A DNA stretch of 64,000 nucleotides from Hominiventricola filiformis (lineage in GTDB: Bacteria; Bacillota; Clostridia; Lachnospirales; Lachnospiraceae). Positions 17,099 through 26,320 of the stretch are shown piece after piece (position 1 is the first letter of the stretch; each line of letters begins with the position of its first letter). The stretch is from contig NZ_JAJEPS010000006.1 of assembly GCF_020686965.1 (NCBI RefSeq), positions 1 to 64,000 on the forward strand, read 5' to 3'. The translations under genes and the position numbers were made by a program. The notes beneath the pieces were generated by a model. That model worked only from the letters and a program-made list of their open reading frames with translations. It was not told where the DNA came from and did no database searches.

Positions 17099-18031
17099 AT
17101 GCTTTCATACACAGGAAAACGTTTGCTTCAGACGGTATTTGTACTGTTCGGTATCAGCCTGATCACGTTTATTCTTCTTCAGGTAGTACCGGGAGATCCG
17201 GTTGCCCTGATGCTGGAGAAACGTGCAGATCCGGAAACGATTGCCAAAGTGCGGAGTGAGCTAGGGCTTGATCTGCCTTATTATGTGCAGTATCTGAATT
17301 TTATTAAAGGTGCAGTTCACCTTGATTTTGGAACTTCCTATTTTACAAAGGAAGTAGTGACAGATGCATTATTTCGCTGCTTTAAAGTAACAGTAAAACT
17401 GGCATGTATGTCTTTTGTGTTTGCATCTGCAATCGGTATTCCGTGCGGAATTTTTGCAGCAGTTAAAAGAGGAAAGGGCATTGATTCTGTTGTTATGCTT
17501 CTTTCCATCATTGGTGTTTCTGCCCCGGCATTCTGGGTTGCCATTATTCTTCAGATTATTTTTGGTTTAAAACTGAATATTCTTCCGATATCTGGATTTG
17601 ACGGTGTAGCATCTTACATTCTGCCAAGCGTTGCGCTGGGTGCACGTTATGCAGGAAATATTGCCCGTATTACCAGAACCAGTATGCTGGAAGTCCTTGG
17701 ACAGGATTACATCCGTACAGCAAAAGCAAAAGGAGCTACACGCTGGGCAGTTATTATGAAACATGCACTGAAAAACGCCATGATTCCGATTGTTACACTG
17801 GTAGGAACGGATTTTGGTTACATGCTGACTGGTTCTATGCTGATTGAAAAAGTTTTCTCTATTCCTGGAATTGGAAAACTGGCAGTAGATGCTATGTCAA
17901 ACCGTGACCTCCCACTGCTGGAAGGTACGGTTATGTATATTGCATTTGTCTTCGTTATTGTAAATCTGATCGTCGATGTTTCCTATGCATTTCTGGATCC
18001 GCGAATTCGTTACGGGAAAGGAGCAGCATAA
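17099..18031 (+). CDS. dppB: Dipeptide ABC transporter permease, DppB type
   Basis: A 310-residue permease with the typical start R-L-L-Q-T-V-F-V-L-F-G-I-S and V-P-G-D-P motif, six helices and the ATPase-contact loop (A-K-A-K-G-A) near residue 205. The ATG at 17099 has TAGGAG upstream; the longer frame from 17036 lies within the hairpin and has no ribosome site. It forms the membrane channel with the DppC protein encoded 3 bases downstream. Confidence 0.92.
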   Translation: MLSYTGKRLLQTVFVLFGISLITFILLQVVPGDPVALMLEKRADPETIAKVRSELGLDLPYYVQYLNFIKGAVHLDFGTSYFTKEVVTDALFRCFKVTVKLACMSFVFASAIGIPCGIFAAVKRGKGIDSVVMLLSIIGVSAPAFWVAIILQIIFGLKLNILPISGFDGVASYILPSVALGARYAGNIARITRTSMLEVLGQDYIRTAKAKGATRWAVIMKHALKNAMIPIVTLVGTDFGYMLTGSMLIEKVFSIPGIGKLAVDAMSNRDLPLLEGTVMYIAFVFVIVNLIVDVSYAFLDPRIRYGKGAA

Positions 18032-18034
18032 GAG

Positions 18035-18952
18035 ATGGCAAAAAAAATACTTGGATTTTTTAATAAACAGAAACAGTTCGAACAGAATATTATGGATGGC
18101 GGCATGCAGTATTCTAGTTTCTATGGAGACAGTCTGCGTCGTCTGAAGAGAAATAAGATGGCAATGTTTTGTGCATGCCTGTTAGGACTGCTTGTACTGA
18201 TTGCAATTTTTGCACCACTTATCGCACCATATGACCCTAATTATCAGGATTACAGTGCAGTCCTTGGAGGGCCTTGCAAAGCTCATCTTTTCGGAACAGA
18301 TGAATATGGCCGTGATATTTTATCCCGTATTATTTACGGTTCCAGAGTATCTATCAGTATCGGTATCGTAGCTCAGATTATTGCATCTATTGTAGGTGTA
18401 GCACTGGGGTCTCTGGCTGGATATTATGGCGGCTGGGTTGATAGTTTAATTTCCCGTGTAATGGAGATTTTCCAGGCTTTCCCGGATCTGATTTTTGCAA
18501 TGGCAATTATGACTTTCATGGGAAAAGGGGTCCTGAATCTGTTTATAGCACTCGGACTTCTGACATGGGTACGTACAGCCCGAATGATCAGAGGTTCTGT
18601 GATACAGCTGAAGGAAAAAGAATATATTGAAGCAAGCCGTGCATGTGGAGCATCCACTTACTGGATTATTATGAAAGGACTTGTTCCGAACTGTCTTTCT
18701 ACGATTATCGTACTGGTAACATTAGGTATTCCGAATGCTATTATGTATGAAGCTTCTTTAAGCTTCCTTGGCATTGGTATTCAGCCGCCAACTCCGTCAT
18801 GGGGTAACATGATTAGTGCAGCACAGACATTTATCAGTTTCCGTCCGGTATACAGTATTATGCCTGGTGTGGCTATTATGATTACAGTAATTGCATTTAA
18901 CATTTTTGGTGACGGTCTAAGAGATGCTCTTGACCCGAAACTGAAAAATTAG
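18035..18952 (+). CDS. dppC: Dipeptide ABC transporter permease, DppC type
   Basis: A 305-residue partner permease. It has the N-terminal cytoplasmic segment and first helix of OppC/DppC proteins, the marker H-L-F-G-T-D-E-Y-G-R-D near residue 85-95, and the contact loop E-A-S-R-A-C-G-A near 195. It starts three bases after dppB, indicating coupled translation. Confidence 0.93.
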   Translation: MAKKILGFFNKQKQFEQNIMDGGMQYSSFYGDSLRRLKRNKMAMFCACLLGLLVLIAIFAPLIAPYDPNYQDYSAVLGGPCKAHLFGTDEYGRDILSRIIYGSRVSISIGIVAQIIASIVGVALGSLAGYYGGWVDSLISRVMEIFQAFPDLIFAMAIMTFMGKGVLNLFIALGLLTWVRTARMIRGSVIQLKEKEYIEASRACGASTYWIIMKGLVPNCLSTIIVLVTLGIPNAIMYEASLSFLGIGIQPPTPSWGNMISAAQTFISFRPVYSIMPGVAIMITVIAFNIFGDGLRDALDPKLKN

Positions 18953-18964
18953 GAGGTATGGGAG

Positions 18965-19951
18965 ATGGCAGAAAAAATTTTACAGGTAAAAAACCTGAAA
19001 ACCTATTTTCATACCGAGGCAGGTCTGGTAAAAGCGGTAAATGAAGTTTCTTTTGACGTGGAGAAAGGAAAGACTCTCGGTATTGTAGGCGAGTCAGGAT
19101 GTGGAAAAAGTATCACTTCATTATCTATTATGGGACTGGTAGAAAAACCGGGGAACATTGAAGGCGGCGAAATTCTCTTTGAGGGAGAGGATCTTCTGAA
19201 GAAGACAGAAGTTCAGATGCGTGCGATCCGTGGAAAGAAAATTGCAATGATCTTTCAGGAACCGATGACATCTTTGAATCCGGTATATACAATTGGACAG
19301 CAGCTGGTTGAGGCACTTTTACTTCATGAAAACATGACAAAGTCTGAAGCAAAAGAGCGCGCCATTGAAATGTTAAAGCTTGTAAAAATTCCGCTTGCAG
19401 AGCGTCGTTTTGATGAGTATCCACATCAGCTTTCCGGTGGTATGCGTCAGCGTGTTATGATTGCTATGGCACTTTGCTGTAATCCGGATATGCTGATCTG
19501 TGACGAACCGACTACTGCTCTGGATGTGACAATTCAGGCACAAATTCTGGATCTGATCAATGAGCTGAAAGAGAAGACCGGTACTTCCGTCATGATGATT
19601 ACGCATGATCTGGGGGTTATTGCAGAAGTTGCAGATGATGTTATGGTCATGTATGCTGGAAAAGTAGTAGAGCATGCAACCTGTGATCAGATTTTTGATA
19701 AGCCGATGCATCCATATACAGATGGACTGATGAAATGTATTCCGAAACTGGACGACGATGATACAAAAGAACTGAGTGTCATTAAAGGTATGGTTCCGAG
19801 TTTTGATGATATGCCGGCAGGATGTGCATTCTGTCCGAGATGTTCGGAAGCACGGGAGATTTGTCGTCAGAAGATGCCGGAGCTTGTGGAAGCTGAAGGC
19901 CGTAAAGTGCGTTGCTTTAAATACACAAAGGAGTGGGGGGAAAACATCTAA
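18965..19951 (+). CDS. dppD: Dipeptide ABC transporter ATPase, DppD type
   Basis: A 328-residue ATPase with Walker A G-E-S-G-C-G-K-S, signature L-S-G-G-M-R-Q-R, and Walker B L-I-C-D-E-P. The C-terminal oligopeptide/dipeptide extension contains four Cys spaced as in the iron-sulfur-binding tails of this subfamily (C-A-F-C-P-R-C then C). AGGAGG precedes the ATG. Its stop shares one base with the next start (TAATG). Confidence 0.94.
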   Translation: MAEKILQVKNLKTYFHTEAGLVKAVNEVSFDVEKGKTLGIVGESGCGKSITSLSIMGLVEKPGNIEGGEILFEGEDLLKKTEVQMRAIRGKKIAMIFQEPMTSLNPVYTIGQQLVEALLLHENMTKSEAKERAIEMLKLVKIPLAERRFDEYPHQLSGGMRQRVMIAMALCCNPDMLICDEPTTALDVTIQAQILDLINELKEKTGTSVMMITHDLGVIAEVADDVMVMYAGKVVEHATCDQIFDKPMHPYTDGLMKCIPKLDDDDTKELSVIKGMVPSFDDMPAGCAFCPRCSEAREICRQKMPELVEAEGRKVRCFKYTKEWGENI

Positions 19952-20970
19952 TGAGTGAACTGAATGAAAAAACTCCGCTTCTGGAGGTCCGGAACCTGCG
20001 GAAATTATTCCCGGGAAAATCTTCATTTATGAAGAAAGACAAAGCATGGATCAAGGCAGTAGACGGAGTATCGTTTAAGCTGGACGCAAAAGAAACTCTG
20101 GGAGTCGTAGGTGAATCCGGATGCGGTAAATCTACGATGGGCCGGTCAGTCCTTCGTCTGATTGAGCCAACAGAGGGTGAAATTCTTTATAAAGGAAAAG
20201 ATTTTACGAAAGCATCCGGTCAGGAACTTCGCAAAATGCGTGCGGATATGCAGATTATTTTCCAGGATCCGTATGCATCCTTAAACCCGAGAATGACGGT
20301 CGGTGAGATTATTGCTGAACCGCTGAATATCCAGAAACGGTATAAAACAAAGGAAGAAACACGGGCACATGTGCTGAAGGTCATGGAAGTGGTTGGCCTG
20401 AATACCAAATATTATAATCGGTACCCGCATGAATTTTCCGGCGGACAGCGTCAGAGAATCGGTATCGCCCGTGCTATCGTATTGAACCCGTCACTGGTAG
20501 TATGTGATGAACCGGTATCTGCATTGGATGTTTCTATTCAGTCTCAGGTACTGAACCTGCTGCGTCAGCTGCAGCAGTCCATGGGAATGGCATATATTTT
20601 CATTTCTCATAACTTAAGTGTTATCAAACATATTTCTGACCGTGTGATGGTCATGTACCTTGGTCATGTGGTAGAGCTTGCAGATAAGAATGAGCTTTTT
20701 GATCATCCGTCACATCCATATACACAGGCATTGTTATCTGCAATTCCTGTTCCGGAGCGTCATTCAAAAAGAAAGAAAATCTTATTGCAGGGAGATCTTC
20801 CAAGTCCGGCAAATCCGCCGTCTGGCTGTATCTTCCATACACGCTGTTTTATGGCACAGGAGATTTGCTCCAGTCAGAAACCGGAACTGAAAGATGTTGG
20901 AAACGGACATTTATGTGCATGCCATTTTTGTGGTGGTTCCTGCACAGAAAACGATAAAAAAGAAAATTAA
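19951..20970 (+). CDS. dppF: Dipeptide ABC transporter ATPase, DppF type
   Basis: A 339-residue ATPase with Walker A G-E-S-G-C-G-K-S, signature F-S-G-G-Q-R-Q-R and Walker B V-V-C-D-E-P, followed by the P-H-P-Y-T-Q-A-L-L and C-x-F-H-T-R-C tail of OppF/DppF proteins. It pairs with DppD to power import. GTGGGGGG lies before the ATG at 19951, which overlaps the dppD stop. Confidence 0.94.
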   Translation: MSELNEKTPLLEVRNLRKLFPGKSSFMKKDKAWIKAVDGVSFKLDAKETLGVVGESGCGKSTMGRSVLRLIEPTEGEILYKGKDFTKASGQELRKMRADMQIIFQDPYASLNPRMTVGEIIAEPLNIQKRYKTKEETRAHVLKVMEVVGLNTKYYNRYPHEFSGGQRQRIGIARAIVLNPSLVVCDEPVSALDVSIQSQVLNLLRQLQQSMGMAYIFISHNLSVIKHISDRVMVMYLGHVVELADKNELFDHPSHPYTQALLSAIPVPERHSKRKKILLQGDLPSPANPPSGCIFHTRCFMAQEICSSQKPELKDVGNGHLCACHFCGGSCTENDKKEN

Positions 20971-20991
20971 TCATGGGGAGGGGGAAATATC

Positions 20992-22077
20992 ATGAAAATT
21001 ACAGAGATTAGAACCTACAAAATGCAGGTTCCGCTTGTACGGCCATTTCGTATCGCACTTGGTCTGATTACTCATGCAGTCAGCTGCCTGGTTGAGATCG
21101 AGACCGATGAAGGAATTACAGGTTATGGGGAGGGCTCACCGGGACCGCTGATTACCGGTGAAAATCTGGAAGGAACGGTTGCAACCATTGAACGGCTTAA
21201 AGAGAAGCTGATCGGCATGGATCCTTGTGATATGGAAGCTATCTGGACTGTAATGAACCGTGCGGTTGCTTATGACGGCAGTGCCAAGGCAGCAATTGAT
21301 CTTGCTTGTCATGATATTCTGGGAAAGAAAGCAGGTCTTCCGCTTTATAAGGTTCTTGGCGGACTTTCCAATGAAATCGAGACTGATATGACTGTTGGAA
21401 TTGATGATCCGGAGGTTATGGCACAGCGTGCAAGAGAACACGTAGAAGCAGGGTTCAATGTAATTAAAACGAAGGTCGGCGTTGATTTTGCAACGGATCT
21501 TGCGAGAGTACGCGCAATCCGTGAAGCAGTAGGAGACAAAGCGAAGATTCGTCTTGATGCCAATCAGGGATGGAAGGCAAAAGAAGCCGTTGAACTGATC
21601 AGCCGTCTGAATGAATATGATATTGAACTAGTTGAGCAGCCGGTTCCACGTTTTGATTTTGAGGGACTGAAATACGTTACCGCAAACAGTTCTGTACCGA
21701 TCATGGCAGATGAAAGCTGCTGGGACTCCAAGGATGCACTTCATCTGGTTTCTCATCGTGCTGTAGATCTGATTAATATCAAGCTTATGAAATGCGGCGG
21801 TCTTTATGAAGCCAAGAAGATTACTGCTATTGCAGAAGCTGCAGGTGTAGAAGTTATGTTAGGATGCATGGCAGAGGAAAGTGGAATTGGTATTACAGCG
21901 GCTGCATCTTTAGGTGCTGCATTAAAAAATATTACACGTGCAGATCTGGATGCAACCTTCTCTTTGAAAGAACTTCCATTTGAAGGCGGTCTGACAGTAA
22001 AAGATACCAGACATCTGATTCTTTCTGATGATCCGGGACTTGGTATTAAAGGTCTGAAAAAGGAGATGCTCTCATGA
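20992..22077 (+). CDS. Dipeptide epimerase (enolase superfamily)
   Basis: A 361-residue enolase-superfamily enzyme. The catalytic lysine pair is K-T-K (159-161) opposite K264 (I-N-I-K), with metal ligands D189, E215 and D240. The C-terminal D-A-T-F motif is typical of L-Ala-D/L-Glu type epimerases. These enzymes invert the second residue of a dipeptide, letting wall-derived dipeptides be cleaved by ordinary peptidases. It lies just after the ABC importer and overlaps the next gene by four bases. Confidence 0.9.
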   Translation: MKITEIRTYKMQVPLVRPFRIALGLITHAVSCLVEIETDEGITGYGEGSPGPLITGENLEGTVATIERLKEKLIGMDPCDMEAIWTVMNRAVAYDGSAKAAIDLACHDILGKKAGLPLYKVLGGLSNEIETDMTVGIDDPEVMAQRAREHVEAGFNVIKTKVGVDFATDLARVRAIREAVGDKAKIRLDANQGWKAKEAVELISRLNEYDIELVEQPVPRFDFEGLKYVTANSSVPIMADESCWDSKDALHLVSHRAVDLINIKLMKCGGLYEAKKITAIAEAAGVEVMLGCMAEESGIGITAAASLGAALKNITRADLDATFSLKELPFEGGLTVKDTRHLILSDDPGLGIKGLKKEMLS

Positions 22078-23480
22078 ACCGCATGACAGAGGAAGGCAGA
22101 AAACAATTAGAAGAGCTGATTGCTCAGGTCATGAAGGATGGCCAGGCTCGAGGTATTGCAGTTGGAATTGTTGATTCTGATGGACAGATTCAGTATGAAA
22201 ACTACTTTGGTTACCGGGATGAAGAAAATCAATTACCGATTACGCGTGATACGATTTTCGGAATGGCGTCTGTTACAAAATCTTTTACGGCATTGGCTAT
22301 TATGCAGATGCAGAAAGACGGACTTTTGTCGGTAGATGATCCGGTATCCAAATATGTTCCGGAATTTACGAATAAAAACCTGAAAGAGCCAGTAAAACTC
22401 TGGCATCTGATGTGTCATAGCGGAGGATTTTTCCCTCTTCCGCGTATTGTCATTAACAAAACTGCACAGGAAATGGGAATTGAAGATTCTTTGGAAGATG
22501 AGTTGATTTATCGTGAAGACTTTGCGGAGGAAGGTGTCCGCAGAGTGGCTGAACGCCTTGATGAACAGACTCGTTTTACCGGACGTCCAGGACAGCGTCT
22601 GAGTTACTGCAATGACGGTTTTGGTCTCCTTTCCGATATTGTACGCCGTCATTCCGGATACGGCTCTTTTGCAGAATATCTCGATAAGAAAATTTTGAAA
22701 CCGCTTGGTATGGACCGCAGTAATATCAGTTTCATCCGCAATACACTGGATGACAATGCCGCCACCTTATATTCCTTTGAAAATGGTGAATGGAGAGCTG
22801 ACAGAGATTACCAGAATGATGCGTTTGTCCTTCATGGCGGTGGTGGTATGAAGTCTACGATGGGAGATATGCTGAAATATGCTGTTATGTATCTAAATGA
22901 AGGAACTGCCGAAAATGGGAACCAGATTGTGGATCGTTATTCCATTCAGGAAATGGGAAAACCACGTCAGTTTATGAAGCCAGGAATCTATTATGGTTAT
23001 GGACTGGAAACGAAACAGCTGGAAGACCGTGCTGTTTATGAGCATGGCGGAAGTCTTCCTGGGGTATCTTCCAACTTCTCTTTCTGTCCGCAGGAAGAAG
23101 TTGGAATCGTAGTACTTTGCAACACAATGGATGTCTCTGTGGCAGCAATTGCCGATGCAGCATTAAGAGCATATTGTGGTCTGGATGTACAGGAAGTACG
23201 TCAGAATCATAATATACGCAGCTGGAGCAGACAGGAAGTGGAAGAACTTGCAGGACGTTATGTATCTGGAGAAGGTGATACCTTTGAGCTTACAGAGGAA
23301 AACGGAACATTGTCCATGAAAGTTAACGGAAATCCGACAGATCTTCAGGCTGTTTACCCATGGCAGGGAATGGTTCGGAAGAAATATTCTGACATTTATC
23401 TTACTGCAATTCGGGATGAAGAAGGTCATGTGTATGCTGCTCACTATGGAAGCCGTATTTTCCCAAAAGAAATGAATTAA
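22074..23480 (+). CDS. Serine hydrolase of the class C beta-lactamase / D-aminopeptidase fold
   Basis: A 468-residue protein with the catalytic S-V-T-K (Ser 66, Lys 69), Y-C-N as the second motif (near residue 178) and H-G-G near 325, the three signatures of penicillin-recognising hydrolases. About 100 C-terminal residues form an extra beta domain. No signal peptide is evident, so it should act in the cytosol, probably as a D-peptidase or esterase on imported peptides rather than as a beta-lactamase. It is the last gene of the operon. Confidence 0.85.
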   Translation: MNRMTEEGRKQLEELIAQVMKDGQARGIAVGIVDSDGQIQYENYFGYRDEENQLPITRDTIFGMASVTKSFTALAIMQMQKDGLLSVDDPVSKYVPEFTNKNLKEPVKLWHLMCHSGGFFPLPRIVINKTAQEMGIEDSLEDELIYREDFAEEGVRRVAERLDEQTRFTGRPGQRLSYCNDGFGLLSDIVRRHSGYGSFAEYLDKKILKPLGMDRSNISFIRNTLDDNAATLYSFENGEWRADRDYQNDAFVLHGGGGMKSTMGDMLKYAVMYLNEGTAENGNQIVDRYSIQEMGKPRQFMKPGIYYGYGLETKQLEDRAVYEHGGSLPGVSSNFSFCPQEEVGIVVLCNTMDVSVAAIADAALRAYCGLDVQEVRQNHNIRSWSRQEVEELAGRYVSGEGDTFELTEENGTLSMKVNGNPTDLQAVYPWQGMVRKKYSDIYLTAIRDEEGHVYAAHYGSRIFPKEMN

Positions 23481-23484
23481 TTGC

Positions 23485-23518
23485 TAAAAAAAGTCGCATA
23501 AATATGCGGCTTTTTTTA
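23485..23518 (+). terminator. Intrinsic terminator of the dipeptide operon
   Basis: An A-run and GTCGCAT pair with ATGCGGC followed by seven T residues, starting a few bases after the hydrolase stop. The stem and T run are strong. Confidence 0.9.
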
Positions 23519-23526
23519 ATATATGC

Positions 23527-23555
23527 TTGCAATGAGAATAAGAGCAAATTATAAT
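23527..23555 (+). promoter_or_regulatory. Promoter of the NSS transporter gene
   Basis: TTGCAA (23527-23532) and TATAAT (23550-23555) with a 17-base spacer lie directly after the terminator and 35 bases before the transporter start. Confidence 0.7.
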
Positions 23556-23590
23556 GATTAATTGTTATGATATATACGGAGGGGTAAGAA

Positions 23591-25057
23591 ATGAAACGAG
23601 AAAAATTCAGTTCCCGTATGGGATTCATCCTGGTATCAGCAGGATGTGCGATTGGAATCGGGAACGTATGGAAATTTCCATATATGTGCGGAGCTTACGG
23701 TGGAGCAGCATTTATTCTGATTTACCTGATTTTCCTGCTTATTATGGGCATTCCAGCCATGGTCTGTGAGTTCACCATCGGACGTGGAAGTAAACGAAGT
23801 GTAGCACTGGCATTTGATCAGATTGAACCGGAGGGCACTTCATGGCACAACATGAAATATATTGGTATTTTTGGCTGTTACCTGCTCATGATGTTCTACA
23901 CCATGGTTGGCGGCTGGATGATGTATTACTGCTTCAAGAGTCTGTGCGGTGATTTTGCAGGTACTTCACCGGAGGCTATCACGCAGGCCTTCAGCAATAT
24001 GCTGGTAGATTATCCGACCATGATTTTCTGGACGGTTCTGATCTGCATCATCGGTTTTGCAGTCTGTATTTTTGGTCTGCAGGCAGGTGTGGAGAAAGTA
24101 TCGAAAATTATGATGACGGCGCTTCTGGTCGTGATGGTGGTACTTGCCATCCATTCCGTATTTTTAGAAGGCGCTGGAGCCGGAATCCGTTTTTATCTGG
24201 TTCCGGATTTTGAAAAGATGGTAGAGACCGGTATTGGAAATGTAGTTTTCGGTGCTATGAGTCAGGCATTTTTTACTTTGTCTCTCGGTATCGGCGCGAT
24301 GATGATCTTCGGAAGCTATCTGGATCATTCCAGAAGTGTGACCGGTGAGGCCATTAATATTACGATTCTGGATACCTTTGTGGCACTGACCGCAGGATTT
24401 ATCATTATTCCGGCATGCTTCGCTTACGGAATTGAGCCGGGCGCAGGTCCAAGTCTTGTATTTATTACACTGCCAAATATTTTTGCACAGATGCCGGGAG
24501 GATTTTTATGGAGCGCACTGTTTTTCCTGTTTCTGACCTTTGCAGCACTGTCCACGATTATTGCGGTATTTGAAAATATCATTGCATTTGATATGGACCT
24601 GTTCGGATGGACCAGAAAGAAGAGCGTTCTGGTGAGTGCAGTCCTGGTGATGATCCTGTCCATGCCGGCGGTTCTTGGATTTAATGTACTGTCCTTCCTT
24701 CAACCCCTTGGTGAAGGAAGCACGATTATGGATCTGGAGGACTTCATTGTATCCAATAACCTGCTGCCGCTGGGAAGCCTGGGTTATCTTCTCTTCTGTA
24801 CCAGCAGAAACGGCTGGGGCTGGGATGCCTTCATTAAGGAGGCTAATTCCGGAGACGGACTGAAATTCCCGGCAGGATTAAAAGCCTATGTGGCTTGGGG
24901 AATCCCGGCGCTGATCGCATTTATCTACCTGAAAGGTTACTATGATAAATTCAGCGGTCAGGGAACTGTAACGCTGGTATGCTGGATGACTGCGGCAATC
25001 GTATTTCTTGGATTTATCTGCTGGTGTGCACTCAAGAAACACACTCGGAGGAAATAA
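23591..25057 (+). CDS. Sodium-dependent NSS (neurotransmitter:sodium symporter) family transporter
   Basis: A 488-residue protein of about 11-12 helices. The first helix carries the NSS signature G-I-G-N-V-W-K-F-P-Y (about residues 22-31), which forms the sodium and substrate sites. Bacterial members import amino acids. GGAGGGG precedes the ATG. The gap to the molybdopterin-binding protein gene is only two bases, so the two are co-transcribed, which is an unexpected pairing. Confidence 0.92.
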   Translation: MKREKFSSRMGFILVSAGCAIGIGNVWKFPYMCGAYGGAAFILIYLIFLLIMGIPAMVCEFTIGRGSKRSVALAFDQIEPEGTSWHNMKYIGIFGCYLLMMFYTMVGGWMMYYCFKSLCGDFAGTSPEAITQAFSNMLVDYPTMIFWTVLICIIGFAVCIFGLQAGVEKVSKIMMTALLVVMVVLAIHSVFLEGAGAGIRFYLVPDFEKMVETGIGNVVFGAMSQAFFTLSLGIGAMMIFGSYLDHSRSVTGEAINITILDTFVALTAGFIIIPACFAYGIEPGAGPSLVFITLPNIFAQMPGGFLWSALFFLFLTFAALSTIIAVFENIIAFDMDLFGWTRKKSVLVSAVLVMILSMPAVLGFNVLSFLQPLGEGSTIMDLEDFIVSNNLLPLGSLGYLLFCTSRNGWGWDAFIKEANSGDGLKFPAGLKAYVAWGIPALIAFIYLKGYYDKFSGQGTVTLVCWMTAAIVFLGFICWCALKKHTRRK

Positions 25058-25059
25058 TC

Positions 25060-26085
25060 ATGAAATGTATTAATACAACGGATGCGGTAGGTCATGTGCT
25101 CTGCCATGATATTACAAGAATTGTGAAGGATGTGGTAAAGGACACAGCATTCCGGAAAGGACATATTGTGACAGAGGAGGATATTCCGGTTCTGCTGTCC
25201 CTCGGAAAGGATCACCTCTATGTATGGGAAAAGGATGAAAACACTCTCCATGAAAATGAGGCAGCGGAGATCCTGAAAAATGTCTGTATCAATGAGCATA
25301 TGCATCCAACGGATGTAAAAGAAGGAAAGATCGAACTGGTGGCAGACTGCGATGGCCTGTTTCGGGTGGATGTGCCGAGGCTGGATACGATCAATGAGAT
25401 TGACGAGGTGATGATTGCCACCCGGCATACCAATACAGCAGTGAAAAAAGGAGACCGTCTTCTTGGTACCCGCGTCATTCCTCTGGTCATTGTAAAAGAG
25501 AAAATGGAACGGGTCAAAGAGGCAGCAGGTGAAAAACCGTTGGTTTCCCTGACTCCCTTTAAACCAATGAAGGCGGGCATCGTTACCACCGGAAATGAAG
25601 TTTATTATGGAAGAATCAAAGATACCTTCACACCGGTTATTATCGAGAAGCTGGCAGCTTATGGAATTGAAGTCTGTGGACATGTTCTCTGCGACGACAA
25701 TATGGAGCGCATTACCGATGCGATTCTGAAGCTGAAGGAAGAAGGAGCCGATCTCATTCTCTGCACCGGCGGCATGAGCGTGGATCCGGATGACCGGACA
25801 CCGGGTGCTATTAAAAATACCGGTGCGAGAATTGTATCCTACGGTGCACCGGTACTTCCTGGAGCTATGTTCCTGCTGGCCTATTTTGAAGATGGAACAC
25901 CTGTTCTTGGCTTGCCCGGTTGTGTCATGTATGCCAAAGCCACAATCTTCGATCTGGTTCTGCCACGCATTGCGGCAGGCGTAGAGATCACAAAGAAAGA
26001 ACTGGCCCATATGGGAAATGGAGGCTTCTGCCTGGGATGTAAGCCCTGCCATTACCCGAATTGTGGGTTTGGAAAGGGAATATAG
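25060..26085 (+). CDS. Molybdopterin-binding (MoaB/MogA/MoeA-like) domain protein with Cys-rich tail
   Basis: A 341-residue protein. Residues 175-310 or so form a molybdopterin-binding domain with G-I-V-T-T-G-N-E and L-I-L-C-T-G-G-M-S-V-D-P-D-D. The last 25 residues are Cys-rich (C-L-G-C-K-P-C-x-Y-P-x-C), suggesting a metal or cluster site. Homologues accompany molybdenum hydroxylase genes in Clostridia; a role in cofactor maturation is likely. The ATG at 25060 has GGAGG upstream; the longer frame reaches back into the transporter gene. Confidence 0.85.
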   Translation: MKCINTTDAVGHVLCHDITRIVKDVVKDTAFRKGHIVTEEDIPVLLSLGKDHLYVWEKDENTLHENEAAEILKNVCINEHMHPTDVKEGKIELVADCDGLFRVDVPRLDTINEIDEVMIATRHTNTAVKKGDRLLGTRVIPLVIVKEKMERVKEAAGEKPLVSLTPFKPMKAGIVTTGNEVYYGRIKDTFTPVIIEKLAAYGIEVCGHVLCDDNMERITDAILKLKEEGADLILCTGGMSVDPDDRTPGAIKNTGARIVSYGAPVLPGAMFLLAYFEDGTPVLGLPGCVMYAKATIFDLVLPRIAAGVEITKKELAHMGNGGFCLGCKPCHYPNCGFGKGI

Positions 26086-26100
26086 AAAAAAGCAGGTGTG

Positions 26101-26162
26101 TTGCGGAGCTGTGGGTCCATAGCATTAGCGGGTATGCTGCGGAGCTGTGGGTCTATAGCATT
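26101..26162 (+). repeat. Two direct repeats of about 25 bases with a 36-base period
   Basis: TGCGGAGCTGTGGGTC followed by C or T and ATAGCATT occurs at 26102-26126 and again at 26138-26162, one mismatch apart. The GTGGGTCTATA core reappears inverted in the terminator hairpin at about 26298-26308. With only two copies and no spacers this is not CRISPR. The stretch 26086-26320 has no gene. Confidence 0.75.
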
Positions 26163-26278
26163 CATTTGCTCTCAAAAGTTCCTGCCTTTTTCAAAAAGCG
26201 TGGAACTTTGCTCAATGGAGCGATTATTAGACCCATTTTGCGTGTAAAAACTTATTGAGGATAAGAAAAACAGGAACT

Positions 26279-26310
26279 GGCGTGGGACTATTTTCATATA
26301 GACCCACGCC
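26279..26310 (-). terminator. Terminator hairpin after the AAA ATPase gene
   Basis: GGCGTGGG pairs with CCCACGCC (8 pairs), then after an A-A mismatch CTAT pairs with ATAG. It follows the minus-strand ATPase stop by ten bases. On the minus strand a T-rich tail (CTGTTTTTCTT) follows shortly after. Confidence 0.7.
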
Positions 26311-26320
26311 AAAAGTTTAA

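Noticed and set aside
22074..23480. Antibiotic resistance beta-lactamase
   Set aside because: It has the fold signatures but no signal peptide, an extra C-terminal domain and a position in a dipeptide operon, which point to peptide metabolism.
24958..26052. Long minus-strand open frame (364 codons)
   Set aside because: Fully antisense to the molybdopterin-binding protein gene, which has conserved motifs and a ribosome site. The antisense product has no family features.
26101..26162. Possible CRISPR array
   Set aside because: Only two copies, with an 11-base gap between them, no spacers of normal length and no cas genes.
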